Below are positions 36,481-48,685 of a DNA stretch of 64,000 nt, piece by piece. Under the pieces are notes generated by a model. The model saw only the letters and a program-made list of their open reading frames with translations. It ran no database searches and had not been told where the DNA came from. Position numbers and translations under genes: made by a program. The stretch covers positions 49,300,501 through 49,364,500 of the forward strand of contig CM074860.1 in assembly GCA_037501455.1 (NCBI GenBank), written 5' to 3'. Each line of letters begins with the position of its first letter. Position 1 is the stretch's first letter. The stretch comes from Lantana camara. Its lineage: Eukaryota; Streptophyta; Magnoliopsida; Lamiales; Verbenaceae.

Positions 36481-36639
36481 TCCTCGGTTCTTCTACGACG
36501 AATATCAACGGTTAGCCTTCAATCTAATACCCGAAAATATCATTGAGTCCCTGACGGACCTCCTGAAAGCAACACCCAACCTCAGCGAGAACAATACACC
36601 TTCAAACAGGCCTACCAAAAGCAGCTCGACCCTCACAAC

Positions 36640-37000
36640 TCACCAAACACTCACGAGCACTCCACACCACAAGCTCTCACCACAAGAAAGTACTACCACA
36701 AGAGGAAAATAAATAAAGCACACAACGAACAAGAGCCAAGAAGGAAAAGAAATACGTAACAAGCAAAATTAGAAAATAAAGGAAGCACACTTCAAACAAG
36801 ATTTAAGAAGAGAAAGAATCACACAATAAGCAAGAACCAAGGGTGAAAGTAATTACACAACAAGCAAAACTGAGAAGGGATGGAAACACTTTACAAGTAA
36901 GAGCCACGAAGGGAAAGAAACACTTAACAAGCAAGAACAAGAAGAGACATAATTACACAACAAACGTAATCAAGAATCACCCGAAAAAAAGGAGTAAGAC
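36640..37000 (-). repeat. Purine-rich degenerate repeats in G internal region
   Basis: Irregular repeats on the plus strand of the type acaacaagcaaaa..agaagggaaagaaacac, unit about 40-60 bases. No open frame of note. Confidence 0.5.
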
Positions 37001-38328
37001 ACTAAGCAGATGGGTTTCCCCGAATATTAAAATATGCGTGAATTGTAATGCCATGAATGCTTCATGTACCGTTCACCATCGTAGTAGAATTGAGCTCGGT
37101 GTTAGCTCCGTGATTTCTAAAGTGCCAACTTGAAGTTGAACCGGGATCTTGAAGTCGTAGCATTTCTGTGATGATCTCAAATTCTTGTTCTTCGGTTAAC
37201 TTTCATCATACCTTTAATTTCTCGGTGCTTGAATCATTCTCCCACCACCCGTATTGGAATCCTTCCTTGTTTGATATGGGTGGCCTCATGAGGTTCTCAA
37301 ATTTCCTTTTCTATTGGACTCGAGTCTCTACAATATGAACCATGACTTGCTTCCATTGAGAAGATATAAAATCCATCCTGGCTATTTGAATCTTCTTATT
37401 CTTCGAATCATTGAAGTCTTGAATTTTCGGGAATTTCTTTTATCTTTTGGTTTCCTCGCCTTGCCTTCCAATTATTTTACCTTGAAATATTTTCCCAACT
37501 AGCAGCACTTGAAACAATTCCTAATTCTTTTTAATTTGATCCTTCCACTTCGGCATTGAAATCTTGTTTTTCTTTATGCTATTGGTATCTTAAAACCTCT
37601 CAAAATTTCTTGAAGTTCGGGTTCCTTGGTTGATCTTCTTCTTTTCTTTCACATGCGTAGTGGGGGAGACTTAATCCATTGATTATCCATTCCTTCATAG
37701 CTCCATATATCTTGCATCCTCGAATCATGTACATATTCTTGGAATTTGAGAATTTGATCGACTTCCATGTTCTACTTGATTGCAAATAATTCCGAACCCT
37801 AACATTATCCTTGAAGGTGCCCAATCTTTCAAACCCCTATATGAACTCATGCATCTTCTTTCATCCTTCAAATTGAAATCTTCCTATCATCAAACTCGAA
37901 AGAGGGGTAGTTGTATAAAGTTCTCGAATAGAACTCCCTCACATGAATTCTTCTCGGACTATTTATATCTCAACTCCACTCTCTTGATCACCTAGAGCTT
38001 GGCCTTCATATCCTCATTTCAAATCGCTTCCAAAGATCAAAATCCCTAAGCCCCTTGCAGCCCAAATATACCCGTCTATCTTGTTCTTTTCCCGGTAATA
38101 CTTGTGGATGTCAAAGGAGTATCCTGAAATAAAATACAATTCCAAGAAAATATCGATGCGTGCGGGGTTTCTAGTGCATGTTCATGTGAACAATTAATGC
38201 AAATAATATCAAATAATATCAAGTAAGTCACATAAGTGATGTAGTGAATGCCAACAAACACGCAATCCTAAGCCAAACGACCTAGATAAACCCGACACGA
38301 CACGAGAGCTCTGGTTTTGCAACCCAGA
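37001..38328 (-). other. Unrecognised G internal sequence
   Basis: AT-rich, with many TTGAA/TTCTT steps. Expected location of gag, but I recognise no capsid, zinc-knuckle or protease motif; open frames are short. Probably a decayed or replaced internal region of a non-autonomous element. Confidence 0.5.
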
Positions 38329-38340
38329 GCTCTGATCCCA
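38329..38340 (-). other. Primer-binding site of element G
   Basis: Minus strand TGGGATCAGAGC, one mismatch to the initiator-Met tRNA complement, near the 5' LTR end. Confidence 0.85.
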
Positions 38341-40179
38341 CCTAAAGAAGTAACACCCCGGAGCGAAGGGCGCCACATCCCCCGCACCATAGCTCAACAC
38401 GTGAAACGAAATAGAGACTCCGTCCACGCATCAAGCCATGGCGAACGGGTGACCAACAAAAATCAAACCTAAGCTAGGCGGTCTAGACCCTACTCAAAGC
38501 GCGCAATAAAAACAAATTGCGAATGCGGAAGCACCAGAATCTCACAAAACAAATAAATACACTCAAGACATATCAAAATATGATTCCAGTTATACAAACC
38601 TTTACAATTCGAATTAAAGTCATAACTTATACATATATCGTGACTTAGCAAAATGCATAAAGGAAACAAAATACAATGCATGACTCAAGCTACCCAAAAC
38701 CAAGACTCAAAGACAACTGCCTAGCTCCAACCCCTCAGAACGAGTACCTGCAAACTCAAACAAAAAGGGGGAAAAAGATAGAAATAACGAGGGTCAGTCC
38801 TAGAGACTGGTGAGGAGGCTAACACACGCACCCATACATATACATGAGAGCAAAGCATATACAAAGCTAAAAGGGTTCACGAACCGTACACGGTTTTTGC
38901 ATTCTAAAACATTTAACCCTTGGTAATGTATATAAAGAAGGAAGTTTGGGCCAGAAGGCCAAATTCAGTCAAGTTTTAGAGTTAGAAATCCGCCCCCGTT
39001 TCACAACCATAACGAAGACATAATGTACGGAAACCCTAAATTTCAACCCCTTACTTCATAAACATATGCGAAACAAAACAAAACGAATTATAAATCAATC
39101 CAACCTTTACACCGTTTTGGGAAGAGAGTGCGCACCCTCAACCCCCACAATTACCTTATGGTCAGCGAGCTTTGTACGTCAGGGCAGTGAGTTTCATGAC
39201 ACTCACGCCCAAGGACTCCGTCCCCCACCTCCCTCCGAGTGGGTTTCGGGTTGATCCTATAATGTGGAGAAGTGTCCTGGGGTTGCAACCGGCGACCCCG
39301 ATGGTCGTCCCGGGTCTCACGAACCACACAACTTCGGGGCCCAACTTACACAGATACAAATCACTTATCACATGAAACTTATCCAAAGATCATATCACGC
39401 TTATACACACACACACAGTTATCAAAGCTTTGCAAAGCAAACGAAAATAGAGCTTATATACTTATAAAAGCGTTTTCAAATCTTCATGACAAACGGGACA
39501 AATCCCACAAAATACGTATCAAAACACATATCTATACATATACATACATAATTCGCATGCGGGTTCGAAAAACAATTAGGGTTTTAGGTCATAATAACTA
39601 AAAAGGAAAGAAAACCTCACCTCGTCGACCAAACCGAACAAAACGAACCAAAAGGAGTCAAACGAACAACTTCCGCAACCTCCGAACAAACCTAAGAGCA
39701 AAACAAAGACAAGAGACCAACTTAGACTCAAAATAAACCATATTGATGCTCGACTAATGCATATGAATGCAAGTGACGCATATGAAGCTTAATAAATTAA
39801 CATATAATGCATACACGTTCATATTAATTGATAAATCTCATAAATCATGTCAAATGAATTCATAGATGTCATATAACGAACATATGATACCATACAACAT
39901 GTTATCAATATATTCATATCATGCAAGGAGCAAGGGTTGATCATGCAAGACATATAAACGAAACATAACGTCATAAACGTACGTTAAAGGAGCATACTTC
40001 ACATATGAAGCCATAATTCAAAAACAAGCACATAAATCAAGTCATAAATTCATAATATATAAGTTAACTCATAATAAATTAAGCTAACATTGCATATAGG
40101 CCACAAACGGGACAAGAGAAAGCAATTAAAAGCAACGAAACGACGAAAGAAACTCCCCCGGGGCACTATCGTGACACAT

Positions 40180-40311
40180 GATATGGCCATGTCCAAAACG
40201 CAAAGGAAACGAACACGGCCGTGTCCGAATTTAATTAAATCAGATGCCCGAATCGAGAGCTTGACACGGCCATGTCAAGAATCAGCACAAACTGGACACG
40301 GCCGTGTCCAG
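40180..40311 (-). repeat. Palindrome cluster, GACACGGCCGTGTC type (G 5' LTR, first)
   Basis: GATATGGCCATGTC 40180-40193, ACACGGCCGTGT 40213-40224, TTGACACGGCCATGTCAA 40261-40278, CTGGACACGGCCGTGTCCAG 40292-40311. Two copies carry one mismatch each relative to the 3' LTR. Confidence 0.9.
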
Positions 40312-40921
40312 TTGATATTTTCAAAATCCGTTTTTGGCGCAGCAACATTTTCCAATGGCAAAACAGGGCATTTTGGGAGCAGCTCTTGGGGAATTTCTTA
40401 GGCCTCAAACACATACATAACATGCGTGAAATATACATAAAAGAATCACATTAAAAGGCCAAAGAATGAAGCAACAAAGATCATTCAAATCAAGCAACGA
40501 AAATCGAACAAAGAAGAGCATACCATGCATTCATGTCACGATCACCAATTTAGGGGCTGAGTTTGGAGTTAAAAGTTTGGGGAATGAATTATAACATGTT
40601 AAGCAACTAATATACTCCATGTATATGCAAATTTACACGAACGCAAGACCCGAGACTTAGACTCAAATATGTACCAATTAGACGCTCGGAAATTCTTATG
40701 AATGCGATTGAATGCAATTGAAGTGAAATTACGTGTCCAATAAATCCTACCAATTCTTATTCACACAATTCATAGAAAATAAGGTCATAATGTCAAAACA
40801 AGGCACATAATGCGTAATATAACAAGCTAACATTGCATACACGTCATAAACGAAGAAAGAAAACACGAAGAAAAACAATGAAGCGATAAAACGAGCAATT
40901 GCCGCCGCCAAATTTTCAAAT

Positions 40922-41102
40922 GACACGGCCGTGTCCGGTTAAAATAAATTCAGGAGCTTAATTCGAGAGGCTGACACGGCCGTGTTAAGTTTTAGTTCAA
41001 AATGGACACGGCCGTGTCCTGTTTTAGAAAAATAATCTGCCCCAAGTCGAGAGGCTGACACGGCCGTGTCCAAAACATGCACAAAGCTGACACGGCCGTG
41101 TT
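40922..41102 (-). repeat. Palindrome cluster, GACACGGCCGTGTC type (second, other LTR part)
   Basis: Five copies: 40922-40935, 40973-40986 (last base T), 41004-41019 (GGACACGGCCGTGTCC), 41057-41070, 41089-41102 (last base T). Spacing 30-50 bp. Confidence 0.95.
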
Positions 41103-42876
41103 GGCCCTTCGTCTTCGAAAAAAAAATAACAGCAGCAACAGTGTTTCAGCAGCAAAAACAGGGCAAAGAAGCAGAGCAAGCACGCATCAACAACAACAAC
41201 TAATTCAAGCCACAACACTCAAGTAAATCATAGCAAATCACTTCATAATCAACATATAATCTCCCACTCATCACAAAAGCTCAAGAAGTATCATATAACT
41301 CAAGAATTCTCATGCAAGAATTTGAATTCCATCAATGGTAACTTCCACCACACTCATCCATATTCAGAAGCAAGGCCATATATTCATGTTAGGGACATAA
41401 GAGATCACATATATATGTTCAAATCAAAGCATAACTCCATGAAACCAAAGTGATCATCAAACCCTCAAAATTCATGTCATGTTCCATATATGCCTCAAAC
41501 ATAGTCCAAAGCATGGAATTAATAGCTCAAAATGACCATTTATTCATGTACATATCAAATAATAGCTTACCCCTAGAAGAAGTTGGAAGAAAATGGAGAT
41601 TAGAGCTCAATATCTCCTTGGAGTGAATAGTGACGGGTTTGAAGCTTGAACTCCAAAGTTGCTGCACCTTTTCCTTTCTTCCTTGTGTATACCGACATTG
41701 AGAGGGAGAGGGAGGATAGTATATGGTGTTAGTGGAGTGTGGGCCCAAGCTTGAGGGTAATATGCCAAAAATTGAGGGATTAAGGTGCAATTAGGTGAAA
41801 GGTAGTCGTATGCGAGCGAGGTGAGTTTCCGGTCGGATTTCGGAGTACCAAATGAGCTTAAAAGGTTACAAGGCTTAGTCCATCGAACCCGAATCGTCGA
41901 AACGAGTTCAACGGTAGTGACAGAATTCGAATCCGAATTCCCGAGCTCAAATTACACATATTGGAACCCAAGGTGTGCTAAAAACGTTTTAACCTCCTTT
42001 AGGTTCCGAACGTAACAATTAATTCAAAAGCTCAACAAATAGATTCGAAAACATATAACGAGCATATATCCAAGTTCATAACACGTAAATCTCTGTCAAA
42101 CTAAAACAACGTAAAATTTCGGATTCAATTCAAGTATCAACGAATTAAATCTTAACAAATAGCATTCATAATCATATAAAATTCATTCAAATCCATAAGA
42201 AATATTTAAAATAAGAAGTAAAAGAATAAAGAATATAAATTTAAATAAAATAAATCGCGCACATGCGTCATGTAACGCCCCGGTTCCGGATGAACAGGTA
42301 AGCACGCCAGGTGTGCGTTTTGAGCGTAGGATTTATTTAATTCTTTGATTTCATAATATATTCTTACGTGGCATTCATATTTTTATAAAATTCATGAAAC
42401 ATCCTTTATGTGAATTATTTGATTTTATATCATTGAAAATATTATTTCATGACACGGAAAATATTTATTGCATAAAATCATTACCGAGAGTATTTCAAAA
42501 TTACCAAATTGTCCTTAGTTGGATATTTTTTCAAACTTTGGGGACTTAAATGCATAACCTTACAAGGACTTAATTGAGTATAATTTAAATTGTAGCATAC
42601 TTGATCTCATGACTTCATAAAACAAAGGATCAAATTGCAATTTCCACATTTTACACATTTCAAAAATGGGTTCTACGTAATGCATCTCCAAGCTTCTTCC
42701 TTGTTCATTTTTTTTATCCAAACATTTCCAACTTTGCTTCCTCATTCTCGGTTCTTCAAGAAGAAAAAGGGAAGAAGTGATTGTTCATCCATTTTGTCAA
42801 GAATCTCAAGAAATTTGTCAAACTTTGGGAGTTAATCATCATCATCATCTATTTTCTCCATATTTTCATCTTCAAG

Positions 42877-43685
42877 GTTGGTTTGGCATGAATCTATGAG
42901 TTTGATCATATATGTATAAGTTAGGGTTTGAGTTTGATGTGCTAGATGAATTATATGGAGTTGGAAGCAAGGTTGGGTGATCATATCATGAATTATGGCA
43001 TGATTTCTTCATGAAATTGTTAGAAAGTTGAGCTTGGTTGATCAATATGTGCACAAGCATGAAACTTGAAATTCTTGATTATATTTCATATCTTGGATGT
43101 GTAAGTGTTAGTTTATCATCTTATGAACCTATATGCCTCATACTTCCAGAAATAATAGCATTTGGGGATCAAAAATTGGATTTTGTGTGCTTTGTTGATC
43201 ATTGCCGAGAGCTTCCCCTGTTTTTGCTCTGTTTTGTAAGTTGCAGAAACAGGGAACGGCCGTTCCCAGCCTCAAGGCATTGTGGGAACGGGCGTTCCCC
43301 TCTTTTAAACTAAAACAAGGCGGCCGAGCATGGGAACGGCCGTTCCCATTTTGGCCTTGGTGCGCTTTTGGCGTTTTTGAAAAGGAAATAGTTGGTGCGC
43401 TTTTGGGGATTACGGGAACGACCGTTCCCATTTTTGAAAGGGGACCGGAACGGCCGTTCCCACCTGACTTGCAGAACAAAATTCACTGCATAAAATTACG
43501 AAAATGACCCCTCGATCCGACGACTTCTTTGACCCCGAATTGCTATAATATGTGCTAATATGTAGTGAAACAACATGTTATCATGCCACATTGTATTTTC
43601 ATCGTCATCTCAACACATTTCCGCCGTTCGTCATATTTGGTCCCTTTTTGGTCTTGTCTCATGTGTACACGTCATGTTTGCACAG
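42877..43685 (+). other. Candidate leader intron 1 (809 nt), absent from E
   Basis: CATCTTCAAG|GTTGGT...TGTTTGCACAG|GTCAAGAGG. Joining the flanks gives the E sequence CATCTTTAAG|GTCACGAGG at 22710/22711 with no extra or missing bases. Carries the palindrome cluster. Confidence 0.75.
43252..43460 (+). repeat. Palindrome cluster, GGGAACGGCCGTTCCC type (solo LTR)
   Basis: Copies at 43252-43267 (perfect 16), 43284-43299 (one mismatch), 43330-43349 (ATGGGAACGGCCGTTCCCAT, perfect 20), 43414-43429 (one mismatch), 43447-43460 (perfect 14). Confidence 0.95.
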
Positions 43686-45713
43686 GTCAAGAGGGCGTGG
43701 ACGAGGAGCAGGCTCAGTAGAGTATATCCTTGTCATATTTTGTAAGAATAGGTGAGGTTTTGTTTTGACTAAATCGAACCCTATAACCCTTACGTGCTAT
43801 TTTCGGCCAAAACATACTATATTTATAAATGATTTCAAAACCATGAATATTTCAATCAAGCAAGTCATGATTTCAAGCATGTTTGGCGAGTAAATGATTG
43901 CACGTGGGCCCGAGGGTAATTCTTGAGCCAACCGGGAAAGCAAGGGCTGACGGGTAACTCCTGAATTATCCTCACATTGTTGGGATCACCCCCGAAGCCA
44001 CTAGGAGATTAGTGGTGGAAGGAGTTCCGTGTCTAGAGGGTCATGTCCTCTACACACAACATGTCGTGGATAGTCGAGCCTTGCAAACTCGCTATCAACC
44101 GGCATGTCGGGTTATCCTCGGGTTATCGCATGATTTCAAGCATGAAATTGTCTATGTGAGCACTAAATGGAATTGCATGATCATGTATTGAATTGATAAA
44201 GCAAGCACGTATTGTCACGTTTGGTGTAAAGGTTGGAGAATCGCCCCTGCTCGCCGGGGTCACATGTTCATGAAATGTTAAGCTAAAATGTTAAAGTGAT
44301 TGGTTGTAATCTCGGGCAAAGATTAAGTTTCTTGAATTATATATTCCTTTCATTTCCAAAGTCTTCACCCGAGGCTACACCTTACATGTGATGTGTGTTA
44401 TATATATTTATTGCCCCTCACTCAGTCTTCGGTAGACTGATACTTCACTTTTCAGGTACTTGAGCGCGTGGTCGTGCTAGGCGGGTGTCCAGTTGAGTTT
44501 TGCATTTTCACGAGTCTAGTACCGCACCTTCATGTATAGCACTTTTAGTATCTTTTGTTATGAATGTTACTAGCCCTTTTGCATTGAATATGTATATTAT
44601 GAAAAGATGATAATGTATTGATAGTTAAGTTGGTATCTATACATATCTATTCGGTAAATATGGTACCTATATGTATGAATGATTTTCTTGCTTCCGCTTT
44701 CATTATCATGTTTGCTCTGGTGTTGTTGGGGAGAGTGTCCCGCCTAGCTCGTCATCTTTATTGTCACCCGTTCGCTATAGTTTTGGTTTATGTATGGACT
44801 TTCCATTTCATACGTGGATCGAGGCTATAGTGCGGGGGATGTGGTGCCCTGGGGGTTAGGGTGCTACACGTCATACCTGTATGGTCTGAAGGTCGGGGTG
44901 TCACACTATTCATCCCTAGATGTAGAAATTTTTCGGCACCCCTTTACCTTTCCAATATTGGGTTCAAATGAATCCTTACAAAATTTTATTAATTGTGATA
45001 TTATTCCCAAACCCTAGTCCTCATTGTAGCTCCCGTAGTAACCAAAACCGGCCAAAAATCCTACTTTAACCCTAGTTTAGGGATTTTCTAAATTCAACGT
45101 TTTCCCTATCCAATATTATAACCAAAAAGATCCTTAGATTATTTTATGAATTTTAAGATCTTTTCCAAACCCTACTTCAAACCCTAGCTCGTTTATAAAC
45201 TTTTCCTATTTTTCCTAAAGTACTATTCCCGCCGTAAAAACTAACTTCCAAACCGTACAACATTTGGTATCCAATATTATACTCAAAATATTCCTTAAAT
45301 TATTTTAAGAATCATGAACACTTTCTCAGAAATTAATTATCATCCTAGCTTTGTTTTATGTATTTTCTCATATTTTTTGAAATTCTGAACGCTTACTACT
45401 TTAAATGTAGACGTTTAAAAGTTAAGTGTTTATAACCATCGGAAAGCTCTTTCGATTTTCTTTATTTTAAAATTTTTCTCATTTCAAACTAAAATCGAGT
45501 GATTCTTCTACAATTTTATTATCATTTTCACCCTATTTCAGATTTATTTTATTATGAAATAATTACTAGATAATATATGTATACATAAGCTCCTACATCA
45601 CTATACACCTAGCATACCAACTAAGTACCGTAAAATTATACACGTAGCTACCCTACACTCTTAGTCAATACCCTAAACTATAGTAAATTGCACCTAAGCC
45701 CCCAAGATTATAC

Positions 45714-45724
45714 CTATAAATACC
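45714..45724 (+). promoter_or_regulatory. TATA box of element F
   Basis: CTATAAATACC, the clearest core promoter in the window. Transcription would start near 45745, placing U3 at about 840 bp and a short first exon up to 45807. Confidence 0.65.
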
Positions 45725-45807
45725 CTAGAGAGCATTCACAAAATTCACACAAAAATCACTCACTCTCACTCCATAGCTCACGGTAGCCCCTTCTCTCTCT
45801 AAGAAAG

Positions 45808-47457
45808 GTGTGTTTTTCTTTTATTATTTCATGATTTATATTATGTTCTTAGTGTAATAATGGCTGTAGCATGCTTAGATTTAATTAAACTATGCTTTAG
45901 GAATTTTATTTTATGAAATATATGCATAATTGTTCGCTTTAAATATAATGTGTCTCCATTATGGAATTTTATTTAATTAAATGCATGGATTATGATATGA
46001 TATAATGTGAGTATGTATTTAAATAATTATGATCTTGCTTGATTAAATTCCTACCTAGAAATAATTTTATGAATAAAGTTACATAAAGTGCTACATTTTA
46101 AGTTTAATTATATGTTATGGACTTAGGAATTATTAAATATGATCTTGATCTCATATGAAAACATTCATAAGTAAGAACATGTTCATGTTATTCTTGAATT
46201 ATTTGAAGTGCACGTGTGATAATGTGTGAGTGTGTGTATTCGATTATATGTTATAAAGTGCTTAATTCTTAGAAATTTTAATAGTAAATGTTTTCAATAG
46301 TAATTTTGAATTTTTGGTCAACATTTATTAATTAAATTTCGAAAATTATGTAAATATAATTATAAAATAGGTTTTCGAATTTTTAAAGAAAGATTTTAAC
46401 CGAATTTTCCAAAAATCGGTAAGTTATGAAATAATTTTAAAATCTAACCTACATTGCTCAATTAAACCCCAAATTTCATTTCTAATATTCTAATTAGGAT
46501 CATAATGTGATTAATAAATATTTGTTTAGTTAAAGACTTCATAGAACCTAATTAATTAATTAAATTCCCTTAAACGGTTAAAATTAGGGTTTACCGAGAA
46601 ATCTCTAGCATGTTACATTTTCTGTACCTTATGTGATTATTTTGATTAGAATAATAAGAACCTAGTTCTAAGTCAGTAGTAGTTACTACTTTCAGGTAAC
46701 GATAATACTGAGCAGTGGGATCCGTTCAATTCTATTTGAATCTCGGTACTAGGTGAGGTTTAAAACATTTCAACAAGAATCATGCCTATATACGTATCTA
46801 TTTATAAAACGATTTCAAAACCTACCTATTATTTCATTTCCTACCTATACATATTATTACCGTACAATATACCTCTCTAAGAGGAAAATACTTTTAAGTC
46901 GGAATCTTGATCTTATCCGGACATTATATACTTCAGTCCTACTAATGCTAAGAACTGATTCCCGGCTAAGCAAGTAAATCATTATTTATTATTACTATGG
47001 GCCCCGGCGCACAGCTGTGTCGAGCAATTACCCGGCAGGTATAGGGCCGAGGGTATTGTTGGTGCCACAGACCGCCACCGACTCTTGGTAGTGGTTTAAC
47101 TGGGGGTTAGTTACTCCACGCCAAGAGATAAGGGAGACAACCTCCCGGGAACGTATTTCCCACCTATTACATATATCGTCTCTAGGGTTTGATCCCCTAT
47201 TAACACTACGGAGTAGCGGAGTTGTTATTATACTTGGTTTTATTAAAGTATTGGTACCTTGATCAGCCCGGTACTCTTTTGCCAAACATTTAAGGAGTAC
47301 GGTTGGACAGGCCTTACTTGCGGGCAATACAAAATCTCTTAATAAATGGTTCAAACCTTGCAGATAATCTCCATATACCCCTATCGCTATTTTAAACTTA
47401 TGAACCGTAATATATTTGCCATATCCTACTGTTATCATCGACCAAGAATGTCTCGGT

Positions 47458-47497
<40 letters not shown>

Positions 47498-47576
47498 TAC
47501 TATACATATATACTAATACCCCTTCACTTAGTCACTTTGACTAACCTCTCGCCAATTTTCAAATGCATGATTTCAG
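45808..47576 (+). other. Two-intron-like leader of element F
   Basis: Intron 1: AAAG|GTGTGT at 45808 to ACTTTCAG| at 46695. Exon 2: 46696-46752 (57 nt). Intron 2: TAG|GTGAGG at 46753 to GATTTCAG| at 47576, with the conserved hairpin 32 nt before the acceptor. Same order as in A, E and G. No palindrome cluster was seen in intron 1 of F. Confidence 0.5.
47461..47494. repeat. (AT)n microsatellite
   Basis: About 17 AT units in the F LTR. Confidence 0.95.
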
Positions 47577-47945
47577 GAAGCGACGACATCGACACCTAGA
47601 GGTATCTTGAACCTATAGGTGTCGAGCATATTAGGTCAGGATTAGGTTTAGGGTATTTAATCCTGATCATGTATATACTACAAATAAGCTGCCCTTATAC
47701 ATTGTCTCCGGATGCTACTCTACTACATTACCCCCTTTATAATATCATTTACTCTTTTTGTGTGTTAATATGCTGCTCACTTGTAAGTTTTAAATTTCTC
47801 TATCTTCCGGTGCATTTTACCTTATACTCTACCTAAGTACCGTCTATACCGTTCGCCGTAGTATTTCTCGAGTGCTAGGTCCCACATCCACTCGAAGGTA
47901 GTACGGTGCGGCAGTTATAGTGTTAGGGGGCGCTACAGCTTAACG

Positions 47946-47957
47946 TGGTATCAGAGC
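47946..47957 (+). other. Primer-binding site of element F
   Basis: TGGTATCAGAGC, perfect match to the initiator-Met tRNA complement, 8 bases after the LTR. Confidence 0.95.
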
Positions 47958-48058
47958 ATCAACTTGGGTTAAGAAGAGATTTAACCTACAATGCTGGAAG
48001 AATGCTCATTCTGTATTTGAAGATTAAAATTTACCTTAAGTGTTTTCTTTATATAGCA

Positions 48059-48685
48059 ATGGAGAATCGGGAAAACCAACATCACACCTAGTTAGAGGAG
48101 TATGAAGGCCGACATACTATAACAATCTCTTGTCGTGAGAGTCCTATGCGTTATTACACCTGGTAGCGGCCGAGGCACGTAGCCCGTGGAGGCAGAAATG
48201 GTAGGATAGGACACACTTATCCTAATCGCCTAGTCCATATATTTGAGTCTGAGAGAGATGCATACTAGATGGAGGCTCAGTAGGCACTTGAGTATCAATT
48301 GGAGGCCACTAGGCATCATGAGCTGGCATTGCAGAACGGTGTAGGTAGGAATTTTGCACAGTAGCAGACTGCCACCCTAGAGCAGGAGAACACAGATCTT
48401 GTAGCACAGGTGGCGTCCTTACAGGCGGATCTAGCTTCCATGACTATTGCTAGGGATGCTGCTCAGACTGTGTATCAGCGCTATCGATCTCGTAATCGGG
48501 ACCGATTCTCTGATGTATATCATCTGACTGGTGGACAAGTTATCCAGGAGATAGATGATTAGGATGCTGCAACTGAGCCTGAGATGGAGGAGCCTGAGGG
48601 CGATGCAGAGGATGAGGAGGATCCTGAGGAGGATCCGGGTGAGGGGTGGAGCCCTATTCGGGGTGAGGCTGTGGATAATGACTAG
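48059..48685 (+). pseudogene. Pre-gag ORF of element F (coiled-coil, acidic tail) with TAG stops
   Basis: From an ATG about 120 bases after the LTR, one frame runs 208 codons with no indel and with six internal stops, all TAG (after HHT, YYTW, DAY, MEAQ, NFAQ and EIDD). The middle is coiled-coil-like with Leu/Gln/Glu/Ala heptads (LEYQLEATRHHELALQN; LEQENTDLVAQVASLQADL). The end is a highly acidic Glu/Asp stretch (MEEPEGDAEDEEDPEEDP). No zinc or enzymatic motif. I do not recognise the protein. Extra ORFs upstream of gag are known in Ogre/Tat elements, but F's gag looks chromovirus-like, so homology is not implied. Gag lies 0.5 kb downstream. Confidence 0.65.

Larger units (their letters stand above)
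42271..44868 (+). repeat. Solo LTR, 2598 bp, with duplication CGTCA
   Basis: TGTAACGCCCCGG...GGGTGCTACA flanked by CGTCA at 42266-42270 and 44869-44873. Same family as the E and H LTRs. Contains the intron-like segment 42877-43685 missing from E, the hairpin CAGTCTTCGGTAGACTG at 44423-44439 and acceptor CACTTTTCAG| soon after. Confidence 0.95.
38351..44905 (-). repeat. 5' LTR of element G, chimeric, split by a solo LTR
   Basis: 38351-40640 matches the 3' LTR almost perfectly (first two bases TG changed to AG). After ATGCAAATTTACACGAACGC the match stops and the sequence restarts at an earlier LTR position (compare 40650-40690 with 33365-33410), from a related but diverged LTR. The right end GGTGTCACA at 44905 also differs from the 3' LTR. 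Result: two palindrome clusters in one LTR. Hairpin CAGTCCTAGAGACTG at 38795-38809. The solo LTR and its duplication copy occupy 42271-44873. Confidence 0.8.
44906..47937 (+). repeat. 5' LTR of element F, about 3.0 kb
   Basis: Ends GGGGGCGCTACA at 47937, followed by a PBS. The start abuts the G LTR; a TGTCACAC at 44899 overlaps both, so the exact left end is uncertain. AT-rich, no gene. TATA box at 45714. The hairpin TTAGTCA/TGACTAA (47528-47544) is the counterpart of CAGTC...GACTG in the other families. Confidence 0.8.

Noticed and set aside
43202..43507. Open frames through the palindrome clusters (also 33746-34057, 40090-40401, 61892-62212)
   Set aside because: Reading frames follow GC-rich palindromes in LTRs, appear on both strands and have no protein-like features.
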